Source: S36-B12 sp040266055 (lineage in GTDB: Bacteria > Actinomycetota > Actinomycetes > S36-B12). From it: a stretch of 64,000 nucleotides of DNA. The stretch covers positions 62,001 to 126,000 of the forward strand of contig JBDQFC010000003.1 in NCBI GenBank assembly GCA_040266055.1, in the 5' to 3' direction. Made by a program: the position numbers and the translations under genes. The notes below the pieces were generated by a model that was not told the DNA's origin, did not search any database, and worked only from the letters and a program-made list of their open reading frames with translations. Of this stretch, positions 43,340 to 52,727 are shown in pieces. Each line of letters begins with the position of its first letter. Positions within the stretch are counted from its first letter, which is position 1.

Positions 43340-45082
43340 GTGACCGCTCTGCGCGTGGCCCTGGGCCAGCTCAACCCCTCGGTGGGAGACCTCGAGGGCA
43401 ACGCCCGACTCATTCGTGCGGCCGCGGAGCAGGCCAGTCACGCAGGAGCGGGCCTGCTAGTCCTTCCTGAAATGGTCCTGACCGGCTATCCCGTCGAGGA
43501 TTTGTCCCTTCGCCCGTCCTTCCAGCAAGCCTCGCGCCGAGCGATGGCCGATCTCGCGACCAACATCAAGAACGACGGCAACGGTGATCTCGTCTGCCTG
43601 ATCGGCTACCTCGATCACAGCGACGAGACGAAGGCCAGCGTGGGCCGTCCCCGTGGTGGTCCGGTTAACTCAGCTGCCCTGGTGCATGGGGGTCAGATCC
43701 TCGCTCGCTACGACAAGCACTTCCTGCCTAATTACGGGGTCTTCGACGAAGCGCGCTACTTCGTTCCTGGAAGTGAGCCGCTGATCTTCGACATTAACGG
43801 CACGCGGGTTTGCGTGGCGATCTGCGAGGACCTCTGGCGCGACGGTGGCCCCGTGCAATGGGCACGGAATGCCAATGCCGATCTTCTCGCTGTGTTGAAT
43901 GCATCGCCCTACGAGCGCATGAAGGACGATGTGCGCCTCCAATTGTGCATCGACCAGGCACATGCCAGCGGTGCGACCATCGCCTACGCGAACATGACCG
44001 GCGGTCAGGACGAACTGGTCTTCGATGGCGACTCCCTCGTCGTCGATTCCACCGGTCGTCTCGTGGAACGTGCCTGTCAATTCGGAACTGAGGTCGTTTT
44101 CGCGGACGTGGAGCCCCGCTCAAAGGGTGGGTCCAACAGGGCCGACGTTCTCGAGGTCCAACGGACTCCAAATCCCAGCACACCCGTGTCTCCACTCCCC
44201 CAACTCGTCTCCCCTCGATTGGATAACCACGACGAGGTGTACGCCGCTTTGCGCATGGGGTTAGCCGATTATGTCGAGAAGAACGGATTCACCAGTGTCC
44301 TCCTGGGTCTCAGTGGAGGGATCGACTCAGCATTCGTCGGCGCACTTGCTGTCGATGCTCTCGGCCCCGAGCGGGTCTTCGGGATCGCCATGCCCAGCCG
44401 CTACTCCTCGGGCCATTCGGTGGAGGACGCTCACGAACTTGCCGAGCGCACCGGTCTGTCCATCAGAGATGTGCCCATCGGCCCGATGTTCGACGCGTTC
44501 CAAGCAAGCTTGAATCTGACCGGCCTTGCCGAGGAGAACCTGCAAGCTCGGATCCGAGGCATGATCTTGATGAGTGTCTCCAACGCCGAGGGACACCTGG
44601 TGCTCGCTACAGGGAACAAAAGCGAGTTGTCGGTCGGTTATTCGACCATCTACGGCGATGCCGTCGGAGGGTTTGCTCCGATTAAGGACGTACCCAAGAG
44701 TCTCGTGTGGGATCTCGCTCGATGGCGAAACAAGCAGTCCGAGGCTCGCGGGGACATTGCACCTATTCCGCCTCGTTCGATCGTCAAAGAGCCGTCGGCC
44801 GAACTTCGTCCTGACCAAAAGGACACTGATTCACTCCCCGACTACGCCGAACTCGACGCCTTGCTCGAGGCATACGTGGACGAGGACACCGGAGCGAGCG
44901 AACTCGTCAAGGCCGGTTTCGAGACATCGCTTGTCGAACGGGTCCTGCGGATGACCGATGGCGCCGAATACAAGCGCCGCCAGTACCCGCCCGGCACGAA
45001 GATCGGAGCCCGCGCCTTCGGACGGGACCGTCGCCTGCCCATCACCAACCGGTGGCGTGAGCGAGTAGAAGGTGACGGTTAG
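43340..45082 (+). CDS. nadE: glutamine-dependent NAD+ synthetase
   Basis: 580 residues from GTG 43340. An N-terminal nitrilase-type glutaminase has the triad Glu44 (VLPEMVLTGYPVED), Lys (RYDKHFLPNYGVFDE) and Cys (VAICEDLWRDGG). The C-terminal synthetase has the PP-loop LGLSGGIDSAFVG and ATGNKSELSVGYSTIYGD. It makes NAD+ from deamido-NAD, ATP and glutamine. Its stop overlaps by 4 bases the convergent MFS gene. Next to glnA2, so glutamine supply and use are neighbours. Confidence 0.96.
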   Translation: MTALRVALGQLNPSVGDLEGNARLIRAAAEQASHAGAGLLVLPEMVLTGYPVEDLSLRPSFQQASRRAMADLATNIKNDGNGDLVCLIGYLDHSDETKASVGRPRGGPVNSAALVHGGQILARYDKHFLPNYGVFDEARYFVPGSEPLIFDINGTRVCVAICEDLWRDGGPVQWARNANADLLAVLNASPYERMKDDVRLQLCIDQAHASGATIAYANMTGGQDELVFDGDSLVVDSTGRLVERACQFGTEVVFADVEPRSKGGSNRADVLEVQRTPNPSTPVSPLPQLVSPRLDNHDEVYAALRMGLADYVEKNGFTSVLLGLSGGIDSAFVGALAVDALGPERVFGIAMPSRYSSGHSVEDAHELAERTGLSIRDVPIGPMFDAFQASLNLTGLAEENLQARIRGMILMSVSNAEGHLVLATGNKSELSVGYSTIYGDAVGGFAPIKDVPKSLVWDLARWRNKQSEARGDIAPIPPRSIVKEPSAELRPDQKDTDSLPDYAELDALLEAYVDEDTGASELVKAGFETSLVERVLRMTDGAEYKRRQYPPGTKIGARAFGRDRRLPITNRWRERVEGDG

Positions 45083-46851
45083 TTAGACCGCTCTCCTGAT
45101 TCGAGTTCCTCGGAAAGTTCTTGCGCGTAGTGCTCGACCTGATCTTCGATCCGTTCGTCGATGGGGCTTGTCGGCTCATCCTGCGGTGCGGCGGCATCGT
45201 GCGGAGCGCCCTTCGTGGGAACCGTGATGTGCGGGAGTCCGAACCCGACTATGAGCGCAGCGATTATGACGATAACTGCGGAGATGATTGAGGTCACGTG
45301 ACTGGCTGCCAGGAAGTCGGCGAAAGCAGCGTCCCTCAACTGATCAAGGAGCACGGTGGGAGCGCCAGATTCCGCAGCCGTATTCAATACCCCTTGAGTG
45401 GCGATGATCGACTCGCTGGCTGCAGCGAACGCATTATCGGGCAAGGATTGGGTGGCCCCTTCCGGTAAGTCATCAACGCTCGCCACAAGATTAGCTGCGT
45501 ACTGCGTGGCCAAAACCGTGCCGACGATGGCCACTCCGAGGGCTCCACCCACCTGGCGCACCGTGTTCTGTACGGCTGAGCCCGCACCCGCACGGGCCAA
45601 TGGCAGAACGTTCTGCATGACCGTCGACGCTGGGGCGGTGACATTGCCCATGCCGAGACCGAAAAGGAAGAAGATTCCCAGCAGCAACCAGATAGGAGTA
45701 TCGATCTCTATGAAGATCAGTGATGTCAAAGCAATCGCCACAATGATTAATCCACCGGTCATCACACGGCGGTAGCCGAAACGAGCAACCGTTGTTGCGC
45801 TTCTAGGTGCTGCCAGCAACTGTCCAACCGCAAAGGGTACGAAGCACAAACCGGCTACGAGGGTGTCGTAGCCCCGCAGGATCTGCAAATAGAACGGCAA
45901 GCTAAAGGTGATCCCCGAGAGGGCGAAGAACGCCAACGACACGGCAGCGATGCTGACGGCGTACCCGCGATTGCGGAACAGACCTACATCGAAACTCGGG
46001 TTATCGCTTCGGGATTCCAAGAACAAGAACAACGCGATGACCACGATTCCGGCGAACATGGGGCCCAGGACCATGGGATCCACCCAGGTCCGAGTCTCGG
46101 ACGCGTGGATGATGCCGTAGACAAGCAAGACCAACCCGGTGATCGAAAGAACCAAGCCGAGAACGTCCAACTTGCGGCTGTCGGGATTACGCGTCTCAGG
46201 GACAACACGCAAAATCGCGAGCAACCCGACGATCACGATGGGCACATTTATCAAGAACACCGAACCCCAAGCATTTCCAGTCAATGGCTCAAACCACTCC
46301 GGGTTCTGTAACAGGGCACCGCCGAGAACCGGACCTAGAGCCACCGCTGCGCCCACAGCACCAGCCCACAAGCCGATGGCTTTGCCGCGTTCATGCGGCG
46401 GGAAGACCACCGTGATGATGGCAAGAGTGGTGGGGAGAACGGCAGCCCCACCGATGCCCATCACCGCTCGGAACCCGATCAACATCTCAGGAGAGAGAGC
46501 GAACGCACATGCAGCGGACGAGCTCCCGAACACCACCAGCCCGAGCACCAGGATCCGCTTACGCCCATAGCGGTCCCCGAGGACACCCCAGGTGAACAAC
46601 AGGGCCGCGAACACCAATATGTAGGAGTCGACTGCCCACACCAATTCACCTTGCGACGCCTCGAGATCACGCTGGATAGTCGGCAGGGCAATATTCAGGA
46701 TCGTGTTGTCGAGAACGACGACGAGCAAACTGACCACCAGCACACCCAGGATCGCCCAACGCCGCGGGTGCCCCTCCCCCGAAGTTGACCAAGTATCGGC
46801 TTTCTTCTCTTCGTGTGAAGGTTGCTTAGCGCCATGGTGCGCCGACTCCAT
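45079..46851 (-). CDS. MFS multidrug exporter, DHA2 (14-helix, EmrB/QacA) family
   Basis: 590 residues. After a hydrophilic N-terminus of about 32 residues there are 14 hydrophobic helices. Motif A is seen as GVLGDRYGRKRILVLG, motif D1 as VVVLDNTILNIALPTIQRDL, and motif C as GLWAGAVGAAVALGPVLGGALL, typical of proton-driven drug efflux pumps. The acidic tail (about 535-590, SPIDERIEDQVEHYAQELSEELES) is cytoplasmic. Substrate unknown. It is divergent from panB. Confidence 0.88.
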   Translation of the reverse strand: MESAHHGAKQPSHEEKKADTWSTSGEGHPRRWAILGVLVVSLLVVVLDNTILNIALPTIQRDLEASQGELVWAVDSYILVFAALLFTWGVLGDRYGRKRILVLGLVVFGSSSAACAFALSPEMLIGFRAVMGIGGAAVLPTTLAIITVVFPPHERGKAIGLWAGAVGAAVALGPVLGGALLQNPEWFEPLTGNAWGSVFLINVPIVIVGLLAILRVVPETRNPDSRKLDVLGLVLSITGLVLLVYGIIHASETRTWVDPMVLGPMFAGIVVIALFLFLESRSDNPSFDVGLFRNRGYAVSIAAVSLAFFALSGITFSLPFYLQILRGYDTLVAGLCFVPFAVGQLLAAPRSATTVARFGYRRVMTGGLIIVAIALTSLIFIEIDTPIWLLLGIFFLFGLGMGNVTAPASTVMQNVLPLARAGAGSAVQNTVRQVGGALGVAIVGTVLATQYAANLVASVDDLPEGATQSLPDNAFAAASESIIATQGVLNTAAESGAPTVLLDQLRDAAFADFLAASHVTSIISAVIVIIAALIVGFGLPHITVPTKGAPHDAAAPQDEPTSPIDERIEDQVEHYAQELSEELESGERSN

Positions 46852-47008
46852 TGATCCTCCGTGCGGGCCAGGTGGGCGCCGCTATCTGGGGGTCCACGAT
46901 GAACTCCACCACTGTAGACCCGGGTCCTAGTAGGCAGCCCCGCTAATTCGTGGCATGCTTTACGTGTCCGGGGACTCCGCACGGGAGCCTCGAGATGGGA
47001 GTTCAGAC

Positions 47009-47824
47009 ATGTCTACCCATGCGCCCCTACGCCGCATCACCATGCGGGATCTGCAACGCAAGACCGACGAAGGTCACACGTGGTCAATGGTGACCGCGTA
47101 CGACTCCTTGACTGCCGGCATCATTGAACAAGCCGGTGTTCCCGCCCTACTCGTCGGCGACTCAGCAGCGATGGTCGTCCACGGGCACGACTCCACTATC
47201 CCGATCACGGTTGACGACCTACTTCCGATGGTTGCTGCCGTCGTTCGCGGGACATCGCAAGCACTGGTCGTGGCCGACCTACCCTTCGGCTCGTACCAAG
47301 AGGGTCCTGGGCAGGCATTGGCGACAGCCGCCCGCTTCATGAAGGAAGCGGGTGCGCATGCAGTGAAACTCGAGGGCGGACAAAGCGTCCTTCCTCAGAT
47401 AGAGACGCTTGCAGCGGCCGGGGTGCCCGTGATTGGTCACCTCGGCCTCACTCCGCAGTCGGTGAACCTGCTCGGTGGGTACCGAGTTCAGGGTCGTGGC
47501 GAGAGCGGGCAACGGCTCCTCCATGACGCCAAAGCCCTCGAGTCCGCCGGCGCAGCCGCGGTGGTCCTGGAGGTCGTACCGTCGGACCTGGCAGCACAGG
47601 TCTCAGAAGTGTTGACGATCCCGACTATCGGCATCGGAGCCGGGCCGGCAACGGACGCGCAAGTCATCGTGTGGCAGGACCTACTCGGCCTAACGCCCGA
47701 TCCGGCTCCGCGATTTGTCCGTCGATACGCCAACCTACGCCAGATCATGTCCGATGCGATCTCCGCATGGGTCGACGATGTCGAGACTCGCGCCTACCCG
47801 GCTGACGAGCACACGTACTCCTAG
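47009..47824 (+). CDS. panB: ketopantoate hydroxymethyltransferase
   Basis: 271 residues from ATG 47009. TAYDSLTAGIIEQAGVPALLVGDSAAMVVHG (metal-binding Asp), LPFGSYQE, AVKLEGGQ (catalytic Glu region), GHLGLTPQSVNLLGGYRVQGR and TIGIGAGPATDAQVIVWQDLLGL are all PanB signatures. It adds a hydroxymethyl group from methylene-THF to 2-oxoisovalerate, the first step to pantothenate. An ATG 14 bases upstream is out of frame. Confidence 0.96.
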   Translation: MSTHAPLRRITMRDLQRKTDEGHTWSMVTAYDSLTAGIIEQAGVPALLVGDSAAMVVHGHDSTIPITVDDLLPMVAAVVRGTSQALVVADLPFGSYQEGPGQALATAARFMKEAGAHAVKLEGGQSVLPQIETLAAAGVPVIGHLGLTPQSVNLLGGYRVQGRGESGQRLLHDAKALESAGAAAVVLEVVPSDLAAQVSEVLTIPTIGIGAGPATDAQVIVWQDLLGLTPDPAPRFVRRYANLRQIMSDAISAWVDDVETRAYPADEHTYS

Positions 47825-47867
47825 ACGACTGACGGTAGGCGCCAACGCGCCTTCCGCTCGTACGTCT

Positions 47868-48557
47868 TTAGACGTCGGTGACGCGTATGCCCGCGTGGGC
47901 TTTGTAGCGCCGATTCATGGAAATGAGATTGGCGGTGAAAGCTTCGACCTGTCCGGCGTTACGTAGGCGACCGCCGTACACACCTCGAATTCCCGGGATG
48001 CGACTGGCGAGCGCTTGCACGGCGTCGGTGGCGTCTCGATTATCGCCGAGAACGAGTACGTCAGTATCGATGGAATCGACGCTGTCGTCGAGCAACAGAA
48101 CCGCGGAAATGTGATGGAAGGCCGCAACAACGGTAGAATCCGGAAGCACAGACGCTGCTTGCTGCGCAGCTGAACCCTCTTCAACAGGGAGACAAAAAGC
48201 TCCTTGCTTATCGAAGCCAAGAGGATTCACACAGTCCACGACGATCTTCCCGGCGAGGTCACCTGCCAAGGATTCGAGAAGCTCGCGATGACCATCCCAG
48301 GGCACGGCCACGATCACGATGTCGCCGGATCGGGCGGCATCCTCGTTCGATGTGCCCGTCACACCTGCGCCGATCTCATCAGCAATTCCCTGCGCACGCT
48401 CCGCAGAACGTGAACCGATGATTATCTGTTGTCCCGCTTTCGCGAGTCGCTGAGCAAGTCCGCGACCTTGTTCACCCGTTCCGCCGAGAACACTCACTTT
48501 CATGCTCTCAACATTCGGAAGGTCACGAGGATTACGGGCAGTAGGTGTTGTTGTCAT
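47868..48557 (-). CDS. npdG: F420H2:NADP+ oxidoreductase
   Basis: 229 residues from ATG 48557. The N-terminal RNPRDLPNVES followed by MKVSVLGGTGEQGRGLAQRLAKAGQQIIIGSRSAERA resembles the actinobacterial NpdG form, whose DLPDV lead-in argues for this start over the ATG at 48503. VIVAVPWDGH, VVDCVNPLGF and AFHHISAVLL continue the family. It moves hydride between NADPH and coenzyme F420, implying that this organism makes F420. Confidence 0.88.
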   Translation of the reverse strand: MTTTPTARNPRDLPNVESMKVSVLGGTGEQGRGLAQRLAKAGQQIIIGSRSAERAQGIADEIGAGVTGTSNEDAARSGDIVIVAVPWDGHRELLESLAGDLAGKIVVDCVNPLGFDKQGAFCLPVEEGSAAQQAASVLPDSTVVAAFHHISAVLLLDDSVDSIDTDVLVLGDNRDATDAVQALASRIPGIRGVYGGRLRNAGQVEAFTANLISMNRRYKAHAGIRVTDV

Positions 48558-48802
48558 GAGAGCGCATATTGCCAGAAACAAGTCACATGCACATCATGAG
48601 CAACTGCAGTTCACGGCCATCGAACGCAAGATTCGGTTCTGCACACCTGCTTGTCTGATTGCAAAGTGGTCGGACGCGCTACCACAAACGCGACACGACG
48701 GCGTGAAATGCCACGTATATCTTTGCGTTTACTGCATACCTCTGTCACAGTTTCACTAGTGGACTCTGCAAAGAGTGCAGAGCCAACGACACGGGAGGCA
48801 AC
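48558..48802. other. intergenic region without recognised gene
   Basis: 245 bases, less GC-rich than its surroundings, between divergent npdG and the histone H1-like gene. No RNA gene or credible ORF is seen. It must carry the promoters of both; TTGCGT...-type elements near 48723-48750 are too weak to call. Confidence 0.4.
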
Positions 48803-49108
48803 GTGGCGGTCGCAAAAAAGACTGCACGCAAGGCGTCGGCAAAGAAGTCGGCACCTCGCAAGGCAGCCAAGAAGGCCACCAAGCGCACGGCCAAGAAGGC
48901 CACCAAGCGCACGGCAAAGAAGGCAACTAAGCGCACGGCTAAGAAGGCTGCAAAGCGGCCTGCAAAGAAGGCAGCCAAGAAGGCCACCAAGCGGACAGCT
49001 AAGAAGGCTGCAAAGCGGCCTGCAAAGAAGGCAGCCAAGAAGGCCACCAAGCGGACAGCCAAGAAGGCTGCAAAGCGGCCTGCAAAGAAGGCGACCCGTC
49101 GCCGCTAG
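48803..49108 (+). CDS. histone H1-like lysine-rich protein
   Basis: 101 residues from GTG 48803, composed almost only of Lys, Ala, Arg and Thr in AKKATKRT / AKKAAKRP units, ending TRRR. There is no globular N-terminal HU domain, unlike HupS/Hlp of other actinobacteria; it equals just the tail. Such proteins bind DNA electrostatically and compact the nucleoid. The gene contains a 60-bp tandem repeat. A different frame over the same DNA reads as a long Arg/Pro/Gln-rich ORF, a by-product of the repeats. A strong terminator lies 12 bases after the stop, supporting a single-gene transcript. Confidence 0.8.
   Translation: MAVAKKTARKASAKKSAPRKAAKKATKRTAKKATKRTAKKATKRTAKKAAKRPAKKAAKKATKRTAKKAAKRPAKKAAKKATKRTAKKAAKRPAKKATRRR
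48961..49080 (+). repeat. two 60-bp tandem repeats in the histone H1-like gene
   Basis: Bases 48961-49020 and 49021-49080 differ at one position (T at 49000, C at 49060, synonymous GCT/GCC). The last 23 bases of the unit also precede the first copy, and the start of a third copy follows. Each unit encodes 20 residues. Confidence 0.95.
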
Positions 49109-49120
49109 TACGCGCAGACA

Positions 49121-49163
49121 GCAAGAAGGCCCGCACCGTGAGGTGCGGGCCTTCTTGCGTTAT
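49121..49163 (+). terminator. Rho-independent terminator after the histone H1-like gene
   Basis: A perfect 17-bp stem GCAAGAAGGCCCGCACC / GGTGCGGGCCTTCTTGC with a GTGA loop, then GTTAT. It lies between convergent genes and could serve both, though the T tract is short. Confidence 0.82.
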
Positions 49164-49190
49164 GCAGCAGATCGTGACTACATCACATTT

Positions 49191-49349
49191 CTAGTCGTCA
49201 TCTTCGTCGAAAGCAGCGTTTCGTTCGGCAGCACGCTCGAGAGCATGCGCGGCTGCATCCTCAGTCTCGTAGGGACCCAAGCGCTCGGCATTCGCACAGC
49301 CATCTTCCGGCTCCACCTGCTGATGCTCAAGGCAGAAGTACCAACTCAT
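49191..49349 (-). CDS. small conserved actinobacterial protein (SPOR-like), 52 residues
   Basis: Starts at ATG 49349 with an AAGGGAA ribosome site. MSWYFCLEHQQVEPEDGC, then NAERLGPYETEDAAAHALERAAERN and an acidic end (DEDDD). I recall small actinobacterial proteins with the same WYxCLxHxxVExEDGC...RLGPYxTxxEAxxAL layout, which reads as a mini SPOR/SHOCT-like fold with two Cys. Function unknown. Confidence 0.75.
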   Translation of the reverse strand: MSWYFCLEHQQVEPEDGCANAERLGPYETEDAAAHALERAAERNAAFDEDDD

Positions 49350-49422
49350 GGTTATTCCCTTCGCTACCACTGTTCAAGGTCAGGTCCTCGCCTCAATCTA
49401 GTCCGCCTCTAGAATCCACCGC

Positions 49423-50304
49423 ATGGGTACCGCAGTTCGGCCTCCCCTGGTCCCCGGTCGGCTGTCATCGCGCAGATCCGTACCCGCTTCAATCCCTCGG
49501 CCCGAATACGTAGATCGCCCGGCGCCAGCCCCGTTCGAGGGGTCGGATGTTCAAACGCCCGAGACGATCGAGGCCATGCGCATCGCCGGGAGGATCGCAG
49601 CTAACGCTCTTGCTGAGGTCGGGCGGAACATCAAGCCAGGTGTCACTACCGATGAGCTAGACCGGATCGGTCACGAATTCTTGGTCGATCACGGGGCCTA
49701 CCCCTCGACCCTCGGCTACCGAGGCTTCCCAAAGTCATTATGTTCGAGCCTGAATGAAGTCATCTGCCACGGGATTCCAGATTCAACTGAGTTGATCGAC
49801 GGAGACATCTGCAACATCGACATCACAGCATTCATCGGTGGTGTTCACGGCGATACCAACGCCACCTTTCTCGTCGGGAGCGTTGACGAGGAAGCGCGCC
49901 TACTCGTCGAACGCACACACGAAGCGACGACGCGCGCCATCAAGGCGGTGCGTCCGGGAAGGCCACTGAGCGTTATCGGTCGGGTGATCGAGAGCTACGC
50001 CAAGAGGTTCAACTATGGAGTGGTCCGGGACTTCACGGGACACGGGATAAGTACTTCTTTCCACAGCGGATTGATCGTTCCTCACTACGACGATCCACGC
50101 ATCGATGTTGAGTTACGCGAAGGCATGACGTTCACCATCGAACCGATGCTGACGCTGGGCACTTACCAGCACGACATGTGGGACGACGGTTGGACAGTTG
50201 TCACCAAAGACCGAAAATGGACGGCGCAATTCGAGCACACGATCGTGGTTACTCAAGATGGATCGGAGATCCTGACGCTGCCCAGTGACGCCGGAAGCGC
50301 ATGA
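49423..50304 (+). CDS. map: methionine aminopeptidase, type I
   Basis: 293 residues. An N-terminal extension of about 40 residues rich in Pro and Arg (VRPPLVPGRLSSRRSVPASIPRPEYV) precedes the pita-bread domain, as in mycobacterial MapB. Metal ligands are visible: Asp in CNIDITAFIGGVHGDTNATF (two Asp), His in DFTGHGIS, Glu in TFTIEPML and Glu in QFEHTIVV. It removes the initiator Met from nascent proteins. The stop overlaps ppgK by 4 bases. Confidence 0.96.
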   Translation: MGTAVRPPLVPGRLSSRRSVPASIPRPEYVDRPAPAPFEGSDVQTPETIEAMRIAGRIAANALAEVGRNIKPGVTTDELDRIGHEFLVDHGAYPSTLGYRGFPKSLCSSLNEVICHGIPDSTELIDGDICNIDITAFIGGVHGDTNATFLVGSVDEEARLLVERTHEATTRAIKAVRPGRPLSVIGRVIESYAKRFNYGVVRDFTGHGISTSFHSGLIVPHYDDPRIDVELREGMTFTIEPMLTLGTYQHDMWDDGWTVVTKDRKWTAQFEHTIVVTQDGSEILTLPSDAGSA

Positions 50305-51095
50305 GTAGCGAACAAGACTCTTTGGTGTGGCCCAGCGACGTCCGCACCCTCGCGGTAGATGTCGGCGGCAGCGGCATCAAGGCTTCGGTCTTGGATCCCA
50401 CCGGAGAACTCCTAGTGGACCGGGTGCGAGTCGATACGCCTTATCCGTGCCCACCTGAACGGCTCGTGTCTACGATCGCTGCCCTCGCCCAGGAGTTGCC
50501 CGACGCTCACCGAGCATCGGTTGGCTTTCCCGGACTAGTCCGAGACGGTCGTATTTTCACTATCCCTTCACTCTCGCGGGCTACGTACGACGGAACGGAA
50601 GATCCGGACTTGGCCGCGCAGTGGAACCGCTTCGACCTCGGCCAAGCGCTGGCGGAGGTGATCGATATCCCGACACTGATCGTCAACGACGCAGACATGC
50701 AAGGGTGCGCGGTCATTTCCGGGGAGGGCATGGAGTTCGTCATCACCCTCGGAACCGGAGTAGGGACGGCCCTGTTCAACGACGGTCACCTCCTCCCTCA
50801 TCTGGAAATGTCCCACGGCCCCTTTCGTGACGGCTTGGACTTCGATCGCGCCCTGGGCAACGTTGAGCGCAAGAGGATAGGCAAGAAGCGTTGGCGTAGG
50901 CGCGTCCGGGAGGCGATCTCCAACTTTGATGGTGTGATCTTCTTTGATCGGCTCTACGTCGGGGGCGGGAACGCCAAGCATCTTGACCAAGAGGACATTG
51001 GATCTAAGGGGGAAGTCGTCTCCAACAAGGCCGGCGTGATCGGCGGTGTTCGCCTCTGGGATGTGGTCGCCGCGAACATCCACCACCGCACCTGA
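50301..51095 (+). CDS. ppgK: polyphosphate glucokinase (ROK family)
   Basis: 264 residues. LAVDVGGSGIKASVLDPTG is the phosphate-binding loop, VGFPGLVRDG and NDADMQGCA the sugar site (catalytic Asp), and TLGTGVGTALFNDGHLLPHLEMSHGPF the conserved core of actinobacterial PPGK. It phosphorylates glucose with polyphosphate or ATP. Coupled to map by an ATGA overlap. Confidence 0.93.
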   Translation: MSSEQDSLVWPSDVRTLAVDVGGSGIKASVLDPTGELLVDRVRVDTPYPCPPERLVSTIAALAQELPDAHRASVGFPGLVRDGRIFTIPSLSRATYDGTEDPDLAAQWNRFDLGQALAEVIDIPTLIVNDADMQGCAVISGEGMEFVITLGTGVGTALFNDGHLLPHLEMSHGPFRDGLDFDRALGNVERKRIGKKRWRRRVREAISNFDGVIFFDRLYVGGGNAKHLDQEDIGSKGEVVSNKAGVIGGVRLWDVVAANIHHRT

Positions 51096-51120
51096 AGTGA
51101 TTGACGCCTAAACTATCCGC

Positions 51121-51582
51121 GTGACCCGGTGGTTGAACGAAGACGAGCAGCGCTCGTGGCGAGCGTGGATTGAAGCTTCGAACATGCTCAATCACCGCTT
51201 GAGCGCCGATCTGCAAAGTCAGCACAACCTCACCCTGGCCGACTACGAGATTCTCGTTCAGTTGTCTGAACACCCCGAACGTCGGATGCGGATGAGCGAG
51301 CTCGCCGAAGCGACGTTAGCGTCGCGAAGCCGGCTGAGCCACCAGGTTGATCGTTTGGTGAAGCGCGGCCTCGTTGAGCGTCAAGAGTGTGAACTCGACA
51401 AGCGCGGATCCTTCGCCGCCCTAACCGACCAAGGCTGGACCGCAATCGAGACAGCTGCACCTGACCACGTCACCAGTGTTCGCGAGCACCTCGTGGACAT
51501 CCTTGGCACAGAGGAATTCGCAGCACTCGGGGAAGCATGTACTCGGATCGCCAAAAACCTCGAAGAGTCGAAACTCGACTAA
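51121..51582 (+). CDS. MarR-family transcriptional regulator
   Basis: 153 residues: winged helix with LADYEILVQLSEHPERRMRMSELAEATLASRSRLSHQVDRLVKRGLVERQECELDKRGSFAALTDQGW, the full MarR core including the D-x-R-G/S wing. GTG start 25 bases after ppgK. Ligand and target unknown; no operator was identified. Its stop overlaps by 4 bases the convergent gene. Confidence 0.9.
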   Translation: MTRWLNEDEQRSWRAWIEASNMLNHRLSADLQSQHNLTLADYEILVQLSEHPERRMRMSELAEATLASRSRLSHQVDRLVKRGLVERQECELDKRGSFAALTDQGWTAIETAAPDHVTSVREHLVDILGTEEFAALGEACTRIAKNLEESKLD

Positions 51583-52625
51583 CGCCGCAATGTTCCGACC
51601 ATGAGTCGGTGATCGCTGAATGGCGTTGCCTTCGGAGACTGCGCGTAGTACACGCGCCACGTGTTCGCGCTGAGTTGGATCGCCGTCGGATCTAGCGCAT
51701 TCACCGACGCTGGTGTCAACGGTTTGTCATCAACCGACCACGTAAGGCCATCATTACTGGTGGCTGCGAAAAGACGCTGTGGAGGTTCCCCAGGCCCGGT
51801 AGATAACAGCATCACCCACGCGCCGTTCTTGGCAGAGATGACATCAGAGTCGACAAAACCACCGGTCGTGCGATAGCCCGGATCCCGGACGAAGGACAGG
51901 CCGGTCGCGTCGGTCGAGGTCGCGCTCACGATCACCTCGTTGGAACGATTTCCCCGCGATCCGATCGCGGACTTGGGTATTCCGCACTTCTTCATCGCCT
52001 TCTTCACCTTGCTTGTCACGCTCTTGGCCGATGACAGTTTCATCAACTGCTTGCGTCCCACGGCCTTAACCAGACACTTTTGCTGCGCCCGAGTGGGTTC
52101 GAATCCAGATGACTGCCCTTGCCCTTCATCCACCCAATACAGCCGAACCAAGCCTTCAGGAGTGACCACGGAGTCCGGCACGCCCCACGCACGCTGTTGC
52201 GCTGTGGCGGTTATACCAAGCCGGGTCGTCGGCCCGAGAGTCGGAACACCATTGGCATACGTCACCGCTGCCGTTGCCAACTCCTTGGATCCATCCGGTT
52301 CGGGCAAGACGAAGTATGCGCGCTGAGAACCGTCAGCGAGTGTTACCTGGGTGTAGTCCGTCCCAAATTCCATCGGAAGCGACAAGTCTGTGCAGGTCCC
52401 GCCGATGGCGCACGTGCTCATTAGCCAGCCGCCTGCCTCTCCTGCGCTATGGAAAACGCGATCGGTTGAGGCGTCAATAGACATGGCGAAGGGACTCACT
52501 CCTGACATCCCTGTTTCACCAACCCCCGACAGGTCGAACTGCTCAGCGGTGGCCGCAGGGGCGACCATCAGGGCCGCGGCAGCAACGACGACGGGTACCA
52601 AGACCCGGACCAAAGGACGATTCAT
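51579..52625 (-). CDS. secreted protein with sialidase-like repeats, unknown
   Basis: 348 residues from ATG 52625. A signal peptide (VRVLVPVVVAAAALMVAPAATA) leads to a mature part with beta-propeller-like elements (FAATSNDGLTWSVDD resembles an Asp-box, NTWRVYYAQSP). A lysine/serine-rich insert (QQKCLVKAVGRKQLMKLSSAKSVTSKVKKAMKKCG, about 190-225) with a Cys pair interrupts it. Enzyme activity cannot be assigned. Confidence 0.65.
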   Translation of the reverse strand: MNRPLVRVLVPVVVAAAALMVAPAATAEQFDLSGVGETGMSGVSPFAMSIDASTDRVFHSAGEAGGWLMSTCAIGGTCTDLSLPMEFGTDYTQVTLADGSQRAYFVLPEPDGSKELATAAVTYANGVPTLGPTTRLGITATAQQRAWGVPDSVVTPEGLVRLYWVDEGQGQSSGFEPTRAQQKCLVKAVGRKQLMKLSSAKSVTSKVKKAMKKCGIPKSAIGSRGNRSNEVIVSATSTDATGLSFVRDPGYRTTGGFVDSDVISAKNGAWVMLLSTGPGEPPQRLFAATSNDGLTWSVDDKPLTPASVNALDPTAIQLSANTWRVYYAQSPKATPFSDHRLMVGTLRR

Positions 52626-52727
52626 GAGCGGAGAGTAGACCCGCATGACCCGGGCATGCTGCAAAATGGGAGGTGGACCTTAGGAAATCACTTTGTCCGC
52701 TGGGCGCCACTCCCCTAGGCTCTTTCG

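Noticed and set aside
48651..49412. A 253-codon plus-strand Arg/Gln/Pro-rich frame over the histone H1-like gene
   Set aside because: It reads the 60-bp repeats in the wrong frame and crosses a strong terminator; the Lys/Ala frame has the natural composition.
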